Positions 1-18,996 are shown, counted from the stretch's first letter. The stretch is 64,000 bases of DNA from Siderastrea radians (GCA_964017195.1 OZ024890.1:20779701-20843700); one strand, 5' to 3'. The notes: a model not told the origin generated them from the sequence alone. Translations and numbers: made by a program.

Positions 1-2737
<2,737 letters not shown>

Positions 2738-2821
2738 TTTGATAAATATTTAGCGAACGAAAGTTCTACTTTCCTTGTCTCTTGAGTTTGCAAAATGGTC
2801 GCTCGCGGTGAATTGGCGCGG

Positions 2822-2827
2822 TTTATA
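2822..2827 (-). promoter_or_regulatory. TATA box of beta-tubulin copy A
   Basis: TATAAA on the minus strand, 85 nt upstream of the start codon at 2737. Copy B has TATAAA at nearly the same distance (82 nt) in a similar context (ATATAAAC followed by a GC-rich stretch). Conservation between the two promoters supports a real core element; use is inferred. Confidence 0.6.
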
Positions 2828-3007
2828 TCCAACGGATAATTTATGCGAGAACCTCGTGCGAACAATAGCCGTATTTCCTTTTACGGTATGCCCGATGACG
2901 TCATAGAGCGCAAAGTATTCTATTTTGTTGACTGTTTATTGGTGGTTATTGGTGATGAATAGGATAATCGGACACCTGACAACTTTTGTGTAAAGGACAA
3001 AGCCTCA

Positions 3008-4067
3008 GGCCCGGTTCAAACGTCCAACTTTACATGTGCCGAACCTAATTGCTATTTGGGTCGACCTTAATAATTAAGTTCGACAGTTGATTCAGACGTC
3101 GACCTTAATCAGTCGAACTTAATTCTCCAAAACAGCGGTAAACAATCATCAGTTGTGCAATATCAGGTCTCATAAAGCATAGGAATACAATTAACAGGAA
3201 AAAAAAGCTTTCTTTTATTATAGTTGTAATATTTAGACATTACGGTTTAAGAATTCGTTCGCCAAATTTGGGATAAATACAGTTTTTTATCGTTTTTGTT
3301 ATATTCTGTTATTTCAGAATAGCTATCCACAAAAAATAACAAGCGAAAACAATTCGACTTTGATGCAGTCTGTTATAAGTAATGATTCTTGTCGATAGCG
3401 CGTTTACAATTTGCACGGCTCAGTTCTCTTTTTAATCAGATGCAAGAACGTTGAATGCATGACTGATCACGGTTTAATAATTAAGCCGCGGCTACACGAG
3501 CGATTTTTTGCTTGCGATGGTGATGCGATTTTTTGGAAATTGTCGCGTCGCCAGCGCGCGGCGAAAATCGCCTGTGTAGCCACCCTCTGACGAAGTCCGT
3601 GATTTTGTCTCAAAAATTCAACTCATTGAATTTCTCGCGATTTTTTTCTGCGATTTTTTCATCTGTCGCATCACCTGTGCGAGAGTGGCTACACATGCGA
3701 TTTTCTCCGCGCGCTGGTGACGCGACAATTTTCAAAAAAATCGCATCACCATCGCAAGCAAAAAATCGCTCGTGTAGCCGCTCGTGTTGACTAGTCATGG
3801 TTATCGGTTTTAAGCCAATCGCTAGCGCTGTTATATTCAGAAATACATTAACGTAATTCATGCATTAGGTTCGGCACATGTGAAGTTCGACGTCTGAATC
3901 AAAGTCGAACTTTTGCCGTTCTATTCGACTTGCCCAGTCGAATAGAACGGCAGGATCGACCCAAATACAAATTTGTCGAACCTAATCGATTCATACGTCG
4001 AACTTCACATGTGCCGAACCTAACTATTAGGTTCGGCACATGTAAAGTTCGACGTTTGAACCGGGCC
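3008..4067. mobile_element. MITE with 42-bp terminal inverted repeats, containing a second MITE
   Basis: The ends 3008-3049 and 4026-4067 are inverted copies (GGCCCGGTTCAAACGTC at the left end) with one mismatch over about 42 bp. TCA flanks both sides (3005-3007 and 4068-4070) and may be a 3-bp target duplication. The subterminal motif GTTCGACGT with GTGCCGAACCTAA recurs in several orientations near the right end (3862-4067), suggesting partial internal duplication. No transposase is present. The inner foldback at 3488-3781 is annotated separately. The element lies between tubulin A's promoter and the region upstream of it. Confidence 0.75.
3488..3781. mobile_element. Nested foldback MITE (294 bp, arms about 95 bp)
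   Basis: Left arm from 3488 (GCGGCTACACGAGCGATT) to about 3586 is repeated in inverse from about 3688 to 3781. Only about 100 bp of unrelated sequence lies between the arms. It sits inside the 3008-4067 element, so it inserted later. The GC-rich core of the arms (CGCGTCGCCAGCGCGCGG) contrasts with the AT-rich surroundings. Short reading frames across it are products of the palindrome, not genes. Confidence 0.8.
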
Positions 4068-4583
4068 TCAGTAACACAGCCAATGAACATAGCGGCCATG
4101 ACATGTGATGTCTTTCAAAAACAAAATGCAAATTTCAACGTAGTTGCAAGTCGCGTTCATTTATGACATCTTGCAAAACAAACCGTCAAACGAAATATTT
4201 TGGCTACGTAGCACGTTGTCTTTAAATTTATTCACAAAAATCTAATAGGATAGTTTACAAAATTTTATATTGATACAGCTTCGAGACAGTCATTTCCGCT
4301 TTCAGTGATTTATTTAATCTCGAAACATCTTTACGAAAAACTTGGCAACCGAAGACACCAAACGGCGCGCCCTATCAAACTCGCACCAGTCCCCTGCCAA
4401 TTTGACTGACGTGACCGCTCATTTCAGAGACATCGAGAGCAAAAAGAGCGCGAAAAAATATAGTGAAAAGATATTTTGGGAAATAAAAAATCCGCTAAAC
4501 TTTAACTTCCGTGGTAAAGTAGTTTTGATATTTGACTGTGTTGGACAGGAAAAAATATAGTCCGTGCTTGAACGATGGTCCCC

Positions 4584-4915
4584 CAACCTCGTCCCCAGGG
4601 CCTTCTCCTCGTTCAAAATGGAGGTCGGAGAAACCCCTGGCCAAGGCTGCCAAAATGGCTCCAAAAATTCGTTAAAATTTTCTCACGTAAACACTTTGAA
4701 ATGTGTTCGCTCCGTTTGAATAACAGTTTCAGATTGCAAAAAGACAAACAGTGCCGCCAGACGCTAAAGCAAACCTCCAGAAAAGCCGTTTCATCATGTG
4801 TCACGTGACAAAATACTCCACGATTCGCGGAGTATTTCAGCAGCCTTGGCCAGGGGTTTCTCCGACCGCCATTTTGAACGAGGAGAAGGCCCTGGGGATG
4901 AGGTTGATGGTTCCC
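4584..4915. mobile_element. Foldback element, CAACCTCGTCCCCAGGGC family
   Basis: Arms at 4584-4655 and 4837-4915 are inverted copies; the outer end reads CAACCTCGTCCCCAGGGCC. ATGGT occurs just outside both ends (4575-4579 and 4916-4920), though a few bases separate it from the left arm. A partial copy of the same end motif appears near 28,700 in a SAC1 intron. No coding potential. Confidence 0.7.
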
Positions 4916-6580
4916 TATACTGATTCCTTGAAGTGGAATATCCAAACTTTCTTCAACGAAAACTTCGCGTTGGTCTGTAATGACTTCTAGTTGTCACTTC
5001 AGAAATACTTTGGAGATGTCGACAATCGAATACAGTGTGTATTGAATTGTTCATTATTCCTTGACGGACTGATGGAGTCAGCTGATTATTCACCGCAACC
5101 TCTTTTAACCTGCATGAGTTTTCCCCTTTTTAATCCTAAAAGATCAGAATTGTCATCGTATGAAGGCGAAAACTTTCTCTGTGCCACGTTTTCTATTGAG
5201 ACTTCCTTTCGGCCAAAAACCGCGAACGCAAAACTGCAATTTCTGCCGAAATTGATTTATACCATAGAGCAGTTATCGTAAAATTCCCGCGATAAGAAGC
5301 CCTTGGCTTCTACTTGTCCAAAAGGCTTTTTAGGTAGGCCTATTTTCGGGGTCGGGGTGGGGGGGGGGGGGGGGAGGGCTTATTATTGGAGGGAATTTTG
5401 CGCTTCAGAAATGGTTCCACTTATATTTGGAAGGGTTTTGCGTCTGAAAATAGTGGATTTTGCGCCTAAAGAGTCTGAAAAGCACAAGTATTGGAAAAGG
5501 TCCAAAGATGAAACCTGGAAACGAAGGTGTCACACCTTTTGAAAACTCTGTCTTTTGTTTTTTAGCCATATACTGTGACTTCCCAACTGCTTGAAACTGG
5601 AATTTACTTGAAATGACCATTTGGATTTATTTATCCGGGAACCCATCAAAATGTGGATTTCGACGCAATAAACCATGCACGTGCACACAATGAGTTTAGG
5701 ACTGAGTGCACATTGACGACACAACAACTCAAGATGTTTTAACTTCCACCAAGAGAGGATGACCTCTTTCGTCTCTTTCTCGTCTTTTAAGTCTTCATCC
5801 CGTAGTTATTTGCTCGTCTTTCTCCAAGATACCTGCATGGGTCGCCATGCGCAATTGCTCTTTACTGCCGTTTTCCAACACTGAAAATTTTAATAGCCTG
5901 TGAAGCGGCTTTCCGTGAGGGGATAAGGAGAGAAGACACGATCCGTAAGCGATGTGAGTCCAGGGAAACGTTTTGGACATTTTTTTCGCCCTATACCCCC
6001 ACACAAGACAGACTAGGAATAAAATGGCGAAGCCCACACACTTTGCAATTTCATTACGCGTAGCAAAATTCCGTGAAGCCTCCTGCTGCAGGTGATAAGG
6101 GCTCTTATAGGAGTACTTGCAGAAATAGTTTGACTATACGATTATATTCTCAGCCAAGCTCATGGTCAACTCGAAACTTTTTCATTCTCAATGAATCTCC
6201 TATTACCATTTTAGGATGAACATGTGTGATTTTTTTAGGTTTACGAAACGGAAAAGGTGGTTTTATTAAACGTTCTACGCTAAAAACATGCATCCTGAAC
6301 CAGTCGATTTATTTTCAATGGATCTAAACCTAGTCTCGCACTTTAAATAACATCTCATCGAAAAGTGGGGTCAATTTCAGCAAGGTGTTTACGCTGTACT
6401 TAAAATTATCAGCTATTTTTAGGCCAAGCTACCAGGTGCCTGGGGTAAGGACAACGAAAGAGAAACTGGGACCACCCGGCAAACAAATGTGCAATTAACA
6501 GCAACAGAGTCATGAACAAGGAATGGCAGGAATCCGTTGTCTTCTATTTACAAGTGCACCTCATCACAACCGTTTTATCT
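4916..6580. other. Tubulin intergenic region, no gene recognised
   Basis: The interval between the foldback element and the 3' end of tubulin B holds a G-run at about 5356-5374 and short open frames without recognisable motifs or codon bias. I see no exon, RNA gene or complete mobile element here. Confidence 0.5.
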
Positions 6581-6586
6581 TTTATT
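6581..6586 (-). terminator. Poly(A) signal of beta-tubulin copy B
   Basis: AATAAA on the minus strand, about 185 nt downstream of the stop codon at 6771-6773. It is the nearest canonical hexamer on this strand. Actual cleavage is inferred. Confidence 0.5.
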
Positions 6587-6770
6587 TTATTTTTGCCAAT
6601 AAAAAGTTTCGACTTTGTTTGAAAAAATTAAAAACTTAGCTGCTTGAAGATAAAAACTCGCAGTTCTACCGCTAGAGAAACTAAAAGTTTCGTATTTATT
6701 TTTTGCTTTGAAACTACGAAAAGACCAAACAGTTTTCCTGCGGCTTATTCATTCGTTGTCATTGCATCCT

Positions 6771-10339
<3,569 letters not shown>

Positions 10340-10420
10340 TTTGATAAATATTGGGCAACGGAATGGTTAGTCGACTTGCCGATCTGTTTGCAATATGGTC
10401 GCTTGGTGATTGTGGCGCAG

Positions 10421-10426
10421 TTTATA
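10421..10426 (-). promoter_or_regulatory. TATA box of beta-tubulin copy B
   Basis: TATAAA on the minus strand 82 nt upstream of the start at 10339, matching the arrangement at copy A. Confidence 0.6.
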
Positions 10427-10935
10427 TTCAATAGATAATTTATGCGATAAATTAAGTGGGGAGGGTGTGGAACGATCCGGTTCAACTGGTTCTAACAAGT
10501 TCCTACAAGACCGAAGAAACACAGCTCCAGGACTGTTTATGTTTATATTCACTAGGAATAGTTGTCATGTATTTTATGCTAAATTTAATAAATGCAGGCA
10601 ATGAAGTTTAGTTGTTGTTGCAATTTATTGATTTTTCTTTGTGTTTTTTCTGTTTCTCTTTTTTCTGGACTCGGTTTCCTATGTGCTGTCACTTTTTGTT
10701 GTTAGTAACTCTATTTTTAGTAAAGATGCACAATTATAGAGTTTTAGACGTTTATTTATCGAAAGGAAGATAATCGGGGCTTCAAAATCAATTGATATTG
10801 GTTATGTACATATTAACTGTTAATAGGTTTTTGCTTTCCTAATTCTTTATTTATTCGTGTCTTTTTCACTTCTGCAAGCACGTTCCATTAGCGTTCGAGA
10901 GCCTTGTGAAGGGCCTGGTACCAAGTTCATCCAAG

Positions 10936-12973
10936 ATGGAGTCGCTTCGGCCGAATCGCGATCTTTTAGATCCCAATTTTGAGGGCTACAAACTATCTAT
11001 AGACCCGCTTAACCTGTCTTCAACCACCTTAGTGTCTGCAGTTAATGACATTCAGCTCAGAGACGAACTACTGATTTCGTTACAGCACATGCGAGCCTTA
11101 GGAAATCTCAATCACCTCGTCCTTGATTCTTGGACTGGCGGGAAAACTGAAGTTGTTTATTTCGTGGATGAAAATTTCGAGGTACAAAGGGCTGTTGTTA
11201 AAGTAAGTATTTCACACAGCCAGTGGACGACTTAAAAGCGTCTGTTTTTATTGAAGAGTTCAATTCCCAGGGGAATGGAAAACTGTCACGACTACAAAAT
11301 TTTGCATAGGTTTGGAATCACGTGTTCCAATAAATCAAACCACTTTTTGTAGGGGGTCAAGAGATTTGGGGTTTGGAGCGGGGGAGAGGGGGGTAAGTTG
11401 GGGTGCAGGAGGCATTTCATTTCGCAGAGTGCAAAGTGCAAAGTGCAAAGTGTAGTTCATTACAATTCATACAGTCGAAGCTCTCATTGCAACCACTCTC
11501 GTAAGCGACCAGCTCTAATCACAGGGGAACCAGGGGATCATCGTCAAAATCAGGATTCCCCTGGCTTGGCAGGTCTGTAGTTACAACCAGCATTATAAAA
11601 GCCCGTTTCAATTGTCACTTAAATTCTGTACTTAAAAGCTCTTGTAGGTGACTGCTTCCAAAAGCAACTGCGACGACTTTTGTGAATTACTGACTGGTCT
11701 TTTCCTTTGAATTTTAAGTTCTCGTACACAACCACTCAGGCAACACTTTAATAAAACCTTTCACTTCTTGATCAAAATGTAGAGTAACATGCAGTATAAA
11801 CGCTAATGGTTCATCAACCTGCACATTCATCCTCTTATTCATCCTCTTCTTTGATAGGTGATAGTAGACTTTTAATATTATTGCTACAATGCTACACTTG
11901 CTAATGGTTACTAATTTACAATTATTGTAGTAGTAACCACTAGCACATCCCCAGGTTTATGCTAAAAGCTCTCGAAAGTGACCACCCACTATTGTTTCAT
12001 TGTGGTCACGAGATCACAAGAGCCTATTCTCATAAGCGACCAGCTCTAGTTGCGACCACCTTTCTGAATTCCTGAGGTGGTTGCTTACGAGAGCTTCGAC
12101 TGAATAATAATTATTTTGATTTTGTGGTTTTTGACTACAGAATTAGCATTCACTGCTAATAATCATCATTTATACAAAAAATAGTTTTTGGACGTGGTTT
12201 AAAATTGTATGCATTTGGGACCCAGGGTTGAATTGAGATCATAATACAGTATTAAGTAGTAAGTGTTGTCTTTCATTATGACCAGGACAAAGAGATCTCC
12301 TGTGTGAATACTGTATTCAAAATACCAGCAACAGAGAAAACTAAAGAAAGCTTGAATGCAACACTGTTCTTTCCCTCACCATCACTGGCTTGCGTGTCAG
12401 ATGGGTGTGGCAAGCTGTTCTTGCTGCAGACAGAAGACAGAACACAGGGTATTCCTCAGACTGCATCGTGGAAAGTGGCGACAGTCTATCAGTTTGATCA
12501 GCCTTCGCTTATCCTCCAAGCCATTCAGAACCAAGAATCTGGATCAGTCAGTTGCTTGTTGTTAAGTATCACTGAGAACTCGGTTGCAACATCAGTGAAA
12601 AATGCCCATGTTGTTCATTTAGAGTTGGTTACATTTTCCCAAGTCACAAGCCCTTCATCAGGGGCTGTTAGCTATAGCTGTGAGGTGATACGACACTTTA
12701 AAGGTTACAGCGCACCCGTGTATGCCGCTATTGAGCCTGGTTGTACTGCTATACTGGTGGCAAGTGAAAAGCCTTTCTTTCTTGTAAAAGGTAAAGTACT
12801 TCTAGCCTCAATATCTTTTTCATTCAGTTCACTTGCTGTGGATTATGGCCTGTCAAGGGGACGGCCATGTCACTATGAATCTTTCTTCTAGTTTTTAGTT
12901 TCTATTTTCTTTGTGTTATCATTTAATTGATGTAAGAGCACAGAGACTTGTATTATGCTCCAGATACTTATTA

Positions 12974-13011
<38 letters not shown>

Positions 13012-16000
13012 GCAGTGCAAGACGTATATATGCTATGTCCCTAAATAGCATGCATAGGGTGCAAACATAGCCTATGCAGCTAATTTTCAAGAAAAAGACC
13101 CCTAACTTATTATTATTATTATTTCTGATGTTGCCCTTTGAATAGCAGCAAATGTTACTGTGTCACTCCTGCATGCACCAAAATGTCGTTTTTGCTAGAA
13201 ATTTTTTGAATGCCTTTATATCCTTGAAACAAATGGAGCTAACAGTTTTAAATACCGTATGTATTTCCTCAAATAAGTGCCCACACTCTAATAAGCGCCC
13301 TCTCCCAAATAAGCGCCCACCCCCTAGGCCATAATATCAAACAAGTGCCCCCTCTCGAATAAGTGCCCCCCTCCCCTCCCCCCTCACTTCCTTAAATAGT
13401 AGGGATACAAGGAAAACCTGTTTCTATTACCACTTTATTTATAACTTTTCAAGCTTCAACTACAGCGGCATCAGTACAGGAGAATGGTTTCTTTTCTGTT
13501 AAGTCACTTCCAGTTATTCCTATCTCCAATCTCCATGTGCTTGCAGAGTTCTGCAAGCACATGGAGTTCACATGGAGTTCACCACTGTTTTAACAAACGA
13601 AAGGCATTAATATTGACATTACGTTTACGTGGATAATGTTGTAGTTTTGTTTTTCTATTAAAGATTTAGCCAAACTAAAGTTACAGTTCGTTGAAAGGAA
13701 AACTTAATAAGCGCCCCCCTCGATTAAGCGCCCTCCCTCCAATAAGCGCCCCTCCTTTTAGCTGAAATTTTAAATAAGCGCCCGGCACTTACCGTATTTA
13801 CTTGATTAAACACCGCGGCGTTTATTAAATTTTTAGCGTTTCTGATGCAGCGTTTATTCAAGGGCGGCATTTATTCGAGGGCGGCGTTTATTTCAAAATC
13901 ATATTTCTTAAGTCACTGATAATAATTACGGTAAATCATTCGTAAATACTATGTAAAACAGAAACATGTTTAAAGTTCCAATGTCTCGCTTTTTTGCTGA
14001 GATAGAATCATAGTTGTCTGGCTTGTGATATGTACAACGTTCATGTGTAGATTACTGACTTTTACCGTTCTTGTTATTTTTTTTTTCTTATAATCCTCGA
14101 ATAAATGCTGCATTTTTCTGATTGGGTGCGGCGTTTATTCGAGGGCGGCGTTTATTGGTAATTTTGCTTCCTTCTGCGGCATTTAATCGAGGGTGGCGTT
14201 TATTCGAGGGCGGCGTTTAATCGAGTAAATACGGTACTCGAGGAAATACGGTAATGGGTGTTTAAGTTCACTGTTGTTTTGTGTCTCACAAATACAGTTG
14301 GTTGCATCTAAGAAAGGGAACATCATATCATGAATAAGACTGAGTTTAGTATCAAAAATGGCATGTCTTGTTGTCACTCATTCTTTGTGACAAACAACTT
14401 CTAGTGCCAAAATTCATGTAATGGTAAAACATAATTATTTTTGATACCCAGTTAGACTGTTTTTTTTTTTGTCACATGGTCACCCTTAGTAGATGGAAAC
14501 AAAGGGATTGATTTAAACACAAAAATTATGGTATTTTATGATGACTATGTTTTGGTTTAAATTTGTTTTTAATTTGAAAATTTTACCACCATTTTCACTA
14601 CCACGCGACTTTTCTTACAAGCGCATTATAAGCTTACACATTATTTTGTTTTTTCAATTCATTCCGGAGGTAATAGGTGATTAGAATTAGCAGTGTTCCT
14701 TCCAAAAAAATGCAACAAGTCATACGTACCTTTCTTCTTGTCAAACCCATTTTCTTCACGAATCGGTTGATTGCACGCCGATCATGATTCGTTTTCCAGT
14801 TGCATACTCTTTCCACTCCTGAATTTCGTCCTTGTACACTTCGGGATACTGCCAGATTTATGCTCGTGGTGAATAACATGTCGTTTGCTATTTTCAGGTC
14901 AGAAAAGCTAGAATTATTACTTCACACTTCGGTTTAACTTATTCACGAGATTAAACGCACGCTTACCATCGGCCGCATAGGATAATACACCGAGCGGGTA
15001 TTTCAGTAATTCTGAAGAAATGTCGAAATTTCTTTACAAATATTTGCCAAACGTGAAGTATTCTTGCAACATCAACGACTCTAAAGCTTCTTACTAGTCA
15101 ATATATGACTCGCCAGCGCAAATTTACGGGATAATTTGGCCCCATCCTTATTCCTTCGCTCAATTCAATTGCGGTAACATCATACACTTCCCATATAAGG
15201 TATGATTGACGGAAGCGTATTGCAAAGTGTTCAGAGGTGTTTTGAAAAGAAAAGTCGCGTAGTAGTGAAAATGGTGGTAAAACCAGTTTAATTTTTATTT
15301 TCTTTTGCTCCAGTTTCTGGTAGATGTGAATCTGGCACAAAGAAAAATAAAATTTTAACTGGTTTGTTAAGTTTTAAGCCAAAATGAAAATTAAACCACA
15401 GCCTGTTTAGAAGTTCCTTTTCTGCCAATTCTGCGAGATAAATCTGACAATTCTGTTGTTATCTCATTGATCATAAGCCAGGCACTGATCATCTAACACT
15501 GATCGACGTATAGCTTCTCTGTATAAATGTAAGGTGAATATGGTGTTAAGCAGACAGTGACAAGAAAAAAAAAGGAAATGATCAACCAGCCAACATTTTT
15601 CTTGATGTGCAACTAAATTCTTGGAAAATAGTCACGTTAAAAAAAGCAGAAAAGCGTTTGAACCTGGTGTTATGATCAGCATTTTCCATTTAACTTAACT
15701 GCCGAGCAATACCAGCCTGATGGGCCACGTGGCTTGTAAAAATTTGTTGTGTTACCTTTATTTCTCAGAGATCTTCTTTCATTAAAGTAAAACATAACTC
15801 CTGACCACCCTCTGTTATCTCCTGTATTAGATGATGAACAGCTGCCTTCGGCTTTTGAAGAGAGTGATGAATTAGAAGAAAAAGATGCTACAGAAGAAAA
15901 CAGTTCTTTGGTGCCAGTGTACAAGTGGTCACAGGAAAATGAGGATGTCACAGTGAGATTTCAGATTCCTGATGGTACAAACAAAGAAAAAATATCTTGC

Positions 16001-18996
16001 AAAATAAAAGCAGATTCCTTGGATGTTCGTGTGGGGGAAGATGTTTTGTTAAGTGGCCCACTTTATGCCAAGGTTAACTCCGAGGAAAGTACATGGACAC
16101 TGGATAAGAACAGGTACTGACATTACACAACTTAACATAAACTTTATTATTTTAATCTCGAGTTTACAGGGTAGCATTTCTGCTTATTTCTTCAAGCTAG
16201 CTAAAGTGACAAAATGAGTACAATATGTATAATAAGAATAATAGAAAGAAATTTCAACAATACAGACAAATTCATACAATATTGTTGTAGGACAAAATTA
16301 GCTGAAATCGGTTGTAGCGCGTTGGTGATCTCAGAATTGCATTCCGGGATTTGGCTGCCAGATGTGAAGTACACTAATGGGTAACTTGAATCTGTTTGAG
16401 ACATCAAAAGGTTTTTTTCTGGGACTAATGGGTGAAGCAAGAAAAATGGCTTTTTTTAATACTCAAAACAGTGGAAGGGGACAGGGGAAGCCAACAAAAA
16501 TAGGGTGGGAACATGGATTAAAGGGTACGGGAATCGGGAAGTTTATACCCCCTGCCACCCCCCCCCCCCCCCACAAAACATGTGTTTTGGTTTACAAAAA
16601 AGTAGCCTCACCATCTCTGAACTTGTGCCATTCTCCACTAATAACAAGAGAACAAATGAACAAATAAGTTAATTATGTTGGTACAAAGTGACTACCAACT
16701 GTTAGATCTGGACCCCCTTGATGAGGGAATTGGGCCCTGTTTCTCGAGACTCCCGATAACTTTCCGGGCCTGAAAACTATTTTATGTGCACAATATTCTC
16801 CAATAGTTCTACAATTTTTATTGATTTTGAAAGGTAAATTTTAATCTTTACAATTTCATGAAGCATATGGCTAAGCTTGCGCCAATAATTACCCTTAGGT
16901 GATAAATTAATGAGCTCCCAAAAATGCTTGCCGGGTCCAGAAAGTTATCGGGAGTTTCGAGAAACGGGCCCCTGGTCTTGTTGGGTTTGAGCATGTTTTG
17001 ATCAAAGTGACCAAATTACAATCAAGCTTCCTCCATAAAAATAGAATTGAGGGGTTCAGTACTGGAAATATGACCCAACCTTATGAAAGGAAACAGTCAA
17101 GTGTCCCTTTCTAAAACAAGAATAAGGTTCAGCATTGGACAGGTAACATAATTTTCTGTAAGAGGGCTTGAGGGGGGGGGGGGGGTACATTTGTGCTTCT
17201 CTTGTGTCAAACACTGCAATAATTGCAATAATTTCAAGAGGTTTCATTTCTGAGCTTTCCCTCCCCCATTGCTTTCAGCCTGGAAGTTGTCCTTGTGAAG
17301 CAAGCACGAGAACACCATTGGAGCAGCGTGGTGAAGGGTGATGACCGAGGCACGTATGAACTGGTGGGAGAAGAAGCAGAGAGGGTAAAGGAGATTCACA
17401 GCAGACTGGAGCACCTTACCTCTGATAAATTGGTGAGTTCTGTATGACCATTAAAGCCAGTGTCACCTCTTCAGGATGGAAATGTTTCAATTTCTGCCTA
17501 GGTGAGGTGTTTTGATATGCTCATTGTGGCAACTGGTTAAAATTGGCTCTTGTGCCTGCTACTGCAACAATTTTTCCCAGCAATTTTGATCACCATGACA
17601 AGTGATCAAAAGTGCCAATAACTGGCATGTCAGATAGTGGGGAAAAATCTGCCTACAATTCAGTGAAAATTGCTGCAATCACCTATTGTGCTGGCTCCAG
17701 TAAAAATATAAATAAATAAAAAATGAATGAAAAATAAGTGTACGTCCATAAATTTCTCCTTCAAAAAATTGCCACTCCAACAGTGTAACCAGATGCCCTT
17801 CTGACTAAAGCTGGGGTTGTATTCAAATAAATAAATTATTGGCATTCAAGGTATACAATCTTTCACTGACAAGCACCATCAGGGGAAGTGTTTGAATTAA
17901 TTTGTGTGCTTGTTCATGCATGAATTTACAGGTTGAAGACAAGGCACGAGGACACAAGGTGTCATTTAGTGACCAACAGTTAGAAGAATGCGATGCCTTT
18001 CCAGAGGATATAGAGTATATTTTCAGACTGGATGTAACGACTGGAGAAGTGACTCATAAGGCAAGTCTCTGAACCTCCTAGTTCACAAGTCTGGAAAAGA
18101 GAAGTGAAGCACTTTGGGAAAGTCTTTGTATTTGCCAACACAACTAAATAGACACCAAGTCTGCTGCATGAAAGTACCTTAGGGATACCCATAATTATGA
18201 TGTGGTTCCAGAAAATATCCCTACCCACTCCTGGAAAGTCATTTGGAAATTCCAAGGGGGATGGGGATGTCAAAAGCTGAAATTTCTAAAGGAAAGTATG
18301 AAGCTAAACTGGAATTCCCAAAGGGGTGGGAGATCTACTTGATCAAGGAATGATATATTCTTGTTATAATACTGCACATACCACAGACATACGTGCTTGT
18401 TTTACATGCAATTATTATTAAAATGAGATTTAGAAAGTTTTAAAATTGTGTACTACAAAAAAGGCCCAATCAGTGGTACATATTGTGGTTTAAACTTGCT
18501 TTCTTCTGAATCTCCCATTTTTAATTTTCCTCACCAAGTCAACATTTATACAAACCCCTTACTCTTGTCCTATGTTTGATACCAGGTATGCTTAGCAATT
18601 CACCAGTGGATCTTCAATGCAAGCTTGGACCAAAACCTTCCTCCAGCATTCTGTATACGCCATGATGTCGATGCTCTTCTCTGGCAGCCAAAGGCCCACC
18701 CCAGTAATGATGACAACTGGACGCACATCGGGACTTTTAATGCACTTGGTTACGTCCAGGCAGCCAAACGTGATCGAAAGTTCTCCACTTGTGCTCCAGA
18801 TATGTCCTTTGCCACGCTGTCTGACTGCACAAAGTGTGTCTATGTTTACCAACAACCCGAAAAAGGAGCTAAACATGCCAATCAATATGTAGTGACATTG
18901 ACGTCTCCAGATAACGAAATCCTTGGGCTCCAAGCCTCTAACAGAAGCGTGTTTGTCTTGACGAAACAAACTTTGCAAGTTGTGACTGTAAAATAA
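10936..18996 (+). CDS. NUDCD1: NudC domain-containing protein 1 (582 aa)
   Basis: Six exons: 10936-11202, 12286-12790, 15831-16113, 17279-17432, 17932-18060 and 18586-18996. They join in frame to 582 residues; the human protein is about 583. NUDCD1 (CML66) is a NudC-family co-chaperone linked to HSP90 and WD-repeat clients. Visible matches: LLDPNFEGYKL near the start; a CS (p23/NudC-like) domain from about residue 288 (YKWSQENEDVTVRF), preceded by an acidic linker; and the C-terminal block with RHDVDALLWQP and FNALGYVQA. The ATG at 10936 gives an N-terminus like the human one; a longer in-frame extension begins without ATG. Intron 5 starts with GC (18061, GCAAGT) rather than GT. Introns 1-3 hold several mobile elements. 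Confidence 0.97.
11472..12102. mobile_element. Inverted-repeat element in NUDCD1 intron 1
   Basis: Begins CAGTCGAAGCTCTC and ends with its inverse at 12089-12102. The subterminal text (CGTAAGCGACCAGCTCTA) repeats internally near 11,500 and 12,035. Shorter relatives with CTCTCGTAAGTGACCACC occur near 25,305 and 34,225. Non-coding. Confidence 0.6.
12969..13011. repeat. (ATT)n microsatellite
   Basis: About 13 ATT/TTA units with one interruption in NUDCD1 intron 2; a shorter run follows at about 13,108-13,122. Confidence 0.9.
13253..14253. mobile_element. Nested pair of elements with TACCGTATTT ends (NUDCD1 intron 2)
   Basis: The outer element starts TACCGTAT at 13253 and ends with the inverse of TACCGTATTTCCTCGA at 14253. 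Its left half carries degenerate tandem AATAAGCGCCC repeats (13275-13340 and about 13,705-13,780). An inner element, 13790-14236, has ends TACCGTATTTACTYGATTAAA and is filled with GCGTTTATTCGAGGGCGGC repeats. Both look like members of one non-autonomous family, one inside the other. Confidence 0.65.
13531..13566. repeat. Perfect 17-bp hairpin
   Basis: CTCCATGTGCTTGCAGA is followed after 2 nt by its exact inverse, within the outer element of the nested pair in NUDCD1 intron 2. Direct repeats of CACATGGAGTTCA follow immediately. Function unknown; probably a replication or transposition by-product. Confidence 0.8.
14581..15282. mobile_element. Long inverted-repeat element in NUDCD1 intron 2
   Basis: A 36-bp arm at 14581-14616 (TTTTACCACCATTTTCACTA...) returns inverted at 15247-15282 with one mismatch. 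Weaker complementarity extends outward on both sides (AAATT-rich). No open frame of note inside. Confidence 0.6.
16732..16972. mobile_element. Short MITE, GTTTCTCGA...CCCGATAACTTTC family
   Basis: Ends are inverted copies containing CTCCCGATAACTTTC (16750-16764 and inverse 16940-16954), bordered by GGGCCC. A related element is at 57857-58083. In NUDCD1 intron 3. Confidence 0.7.

Noticed and set aside
3533..3861. 83-85 aa frames on both strands at 3.5-3.9 kb
   Set aside because: Mirror translations of the palindromic arms of the nested MITE.
5795..6037. 80-aa minus-strand frame with hydrophobic start
   Set aside because: No homology I recognise, no promoter or splice context; looks like chance.
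12969..13122. CRISPR-like or functional array from ATT repeats
   Set aside because: Simple trinucleotide microsatellite in a eukaryotic intron.
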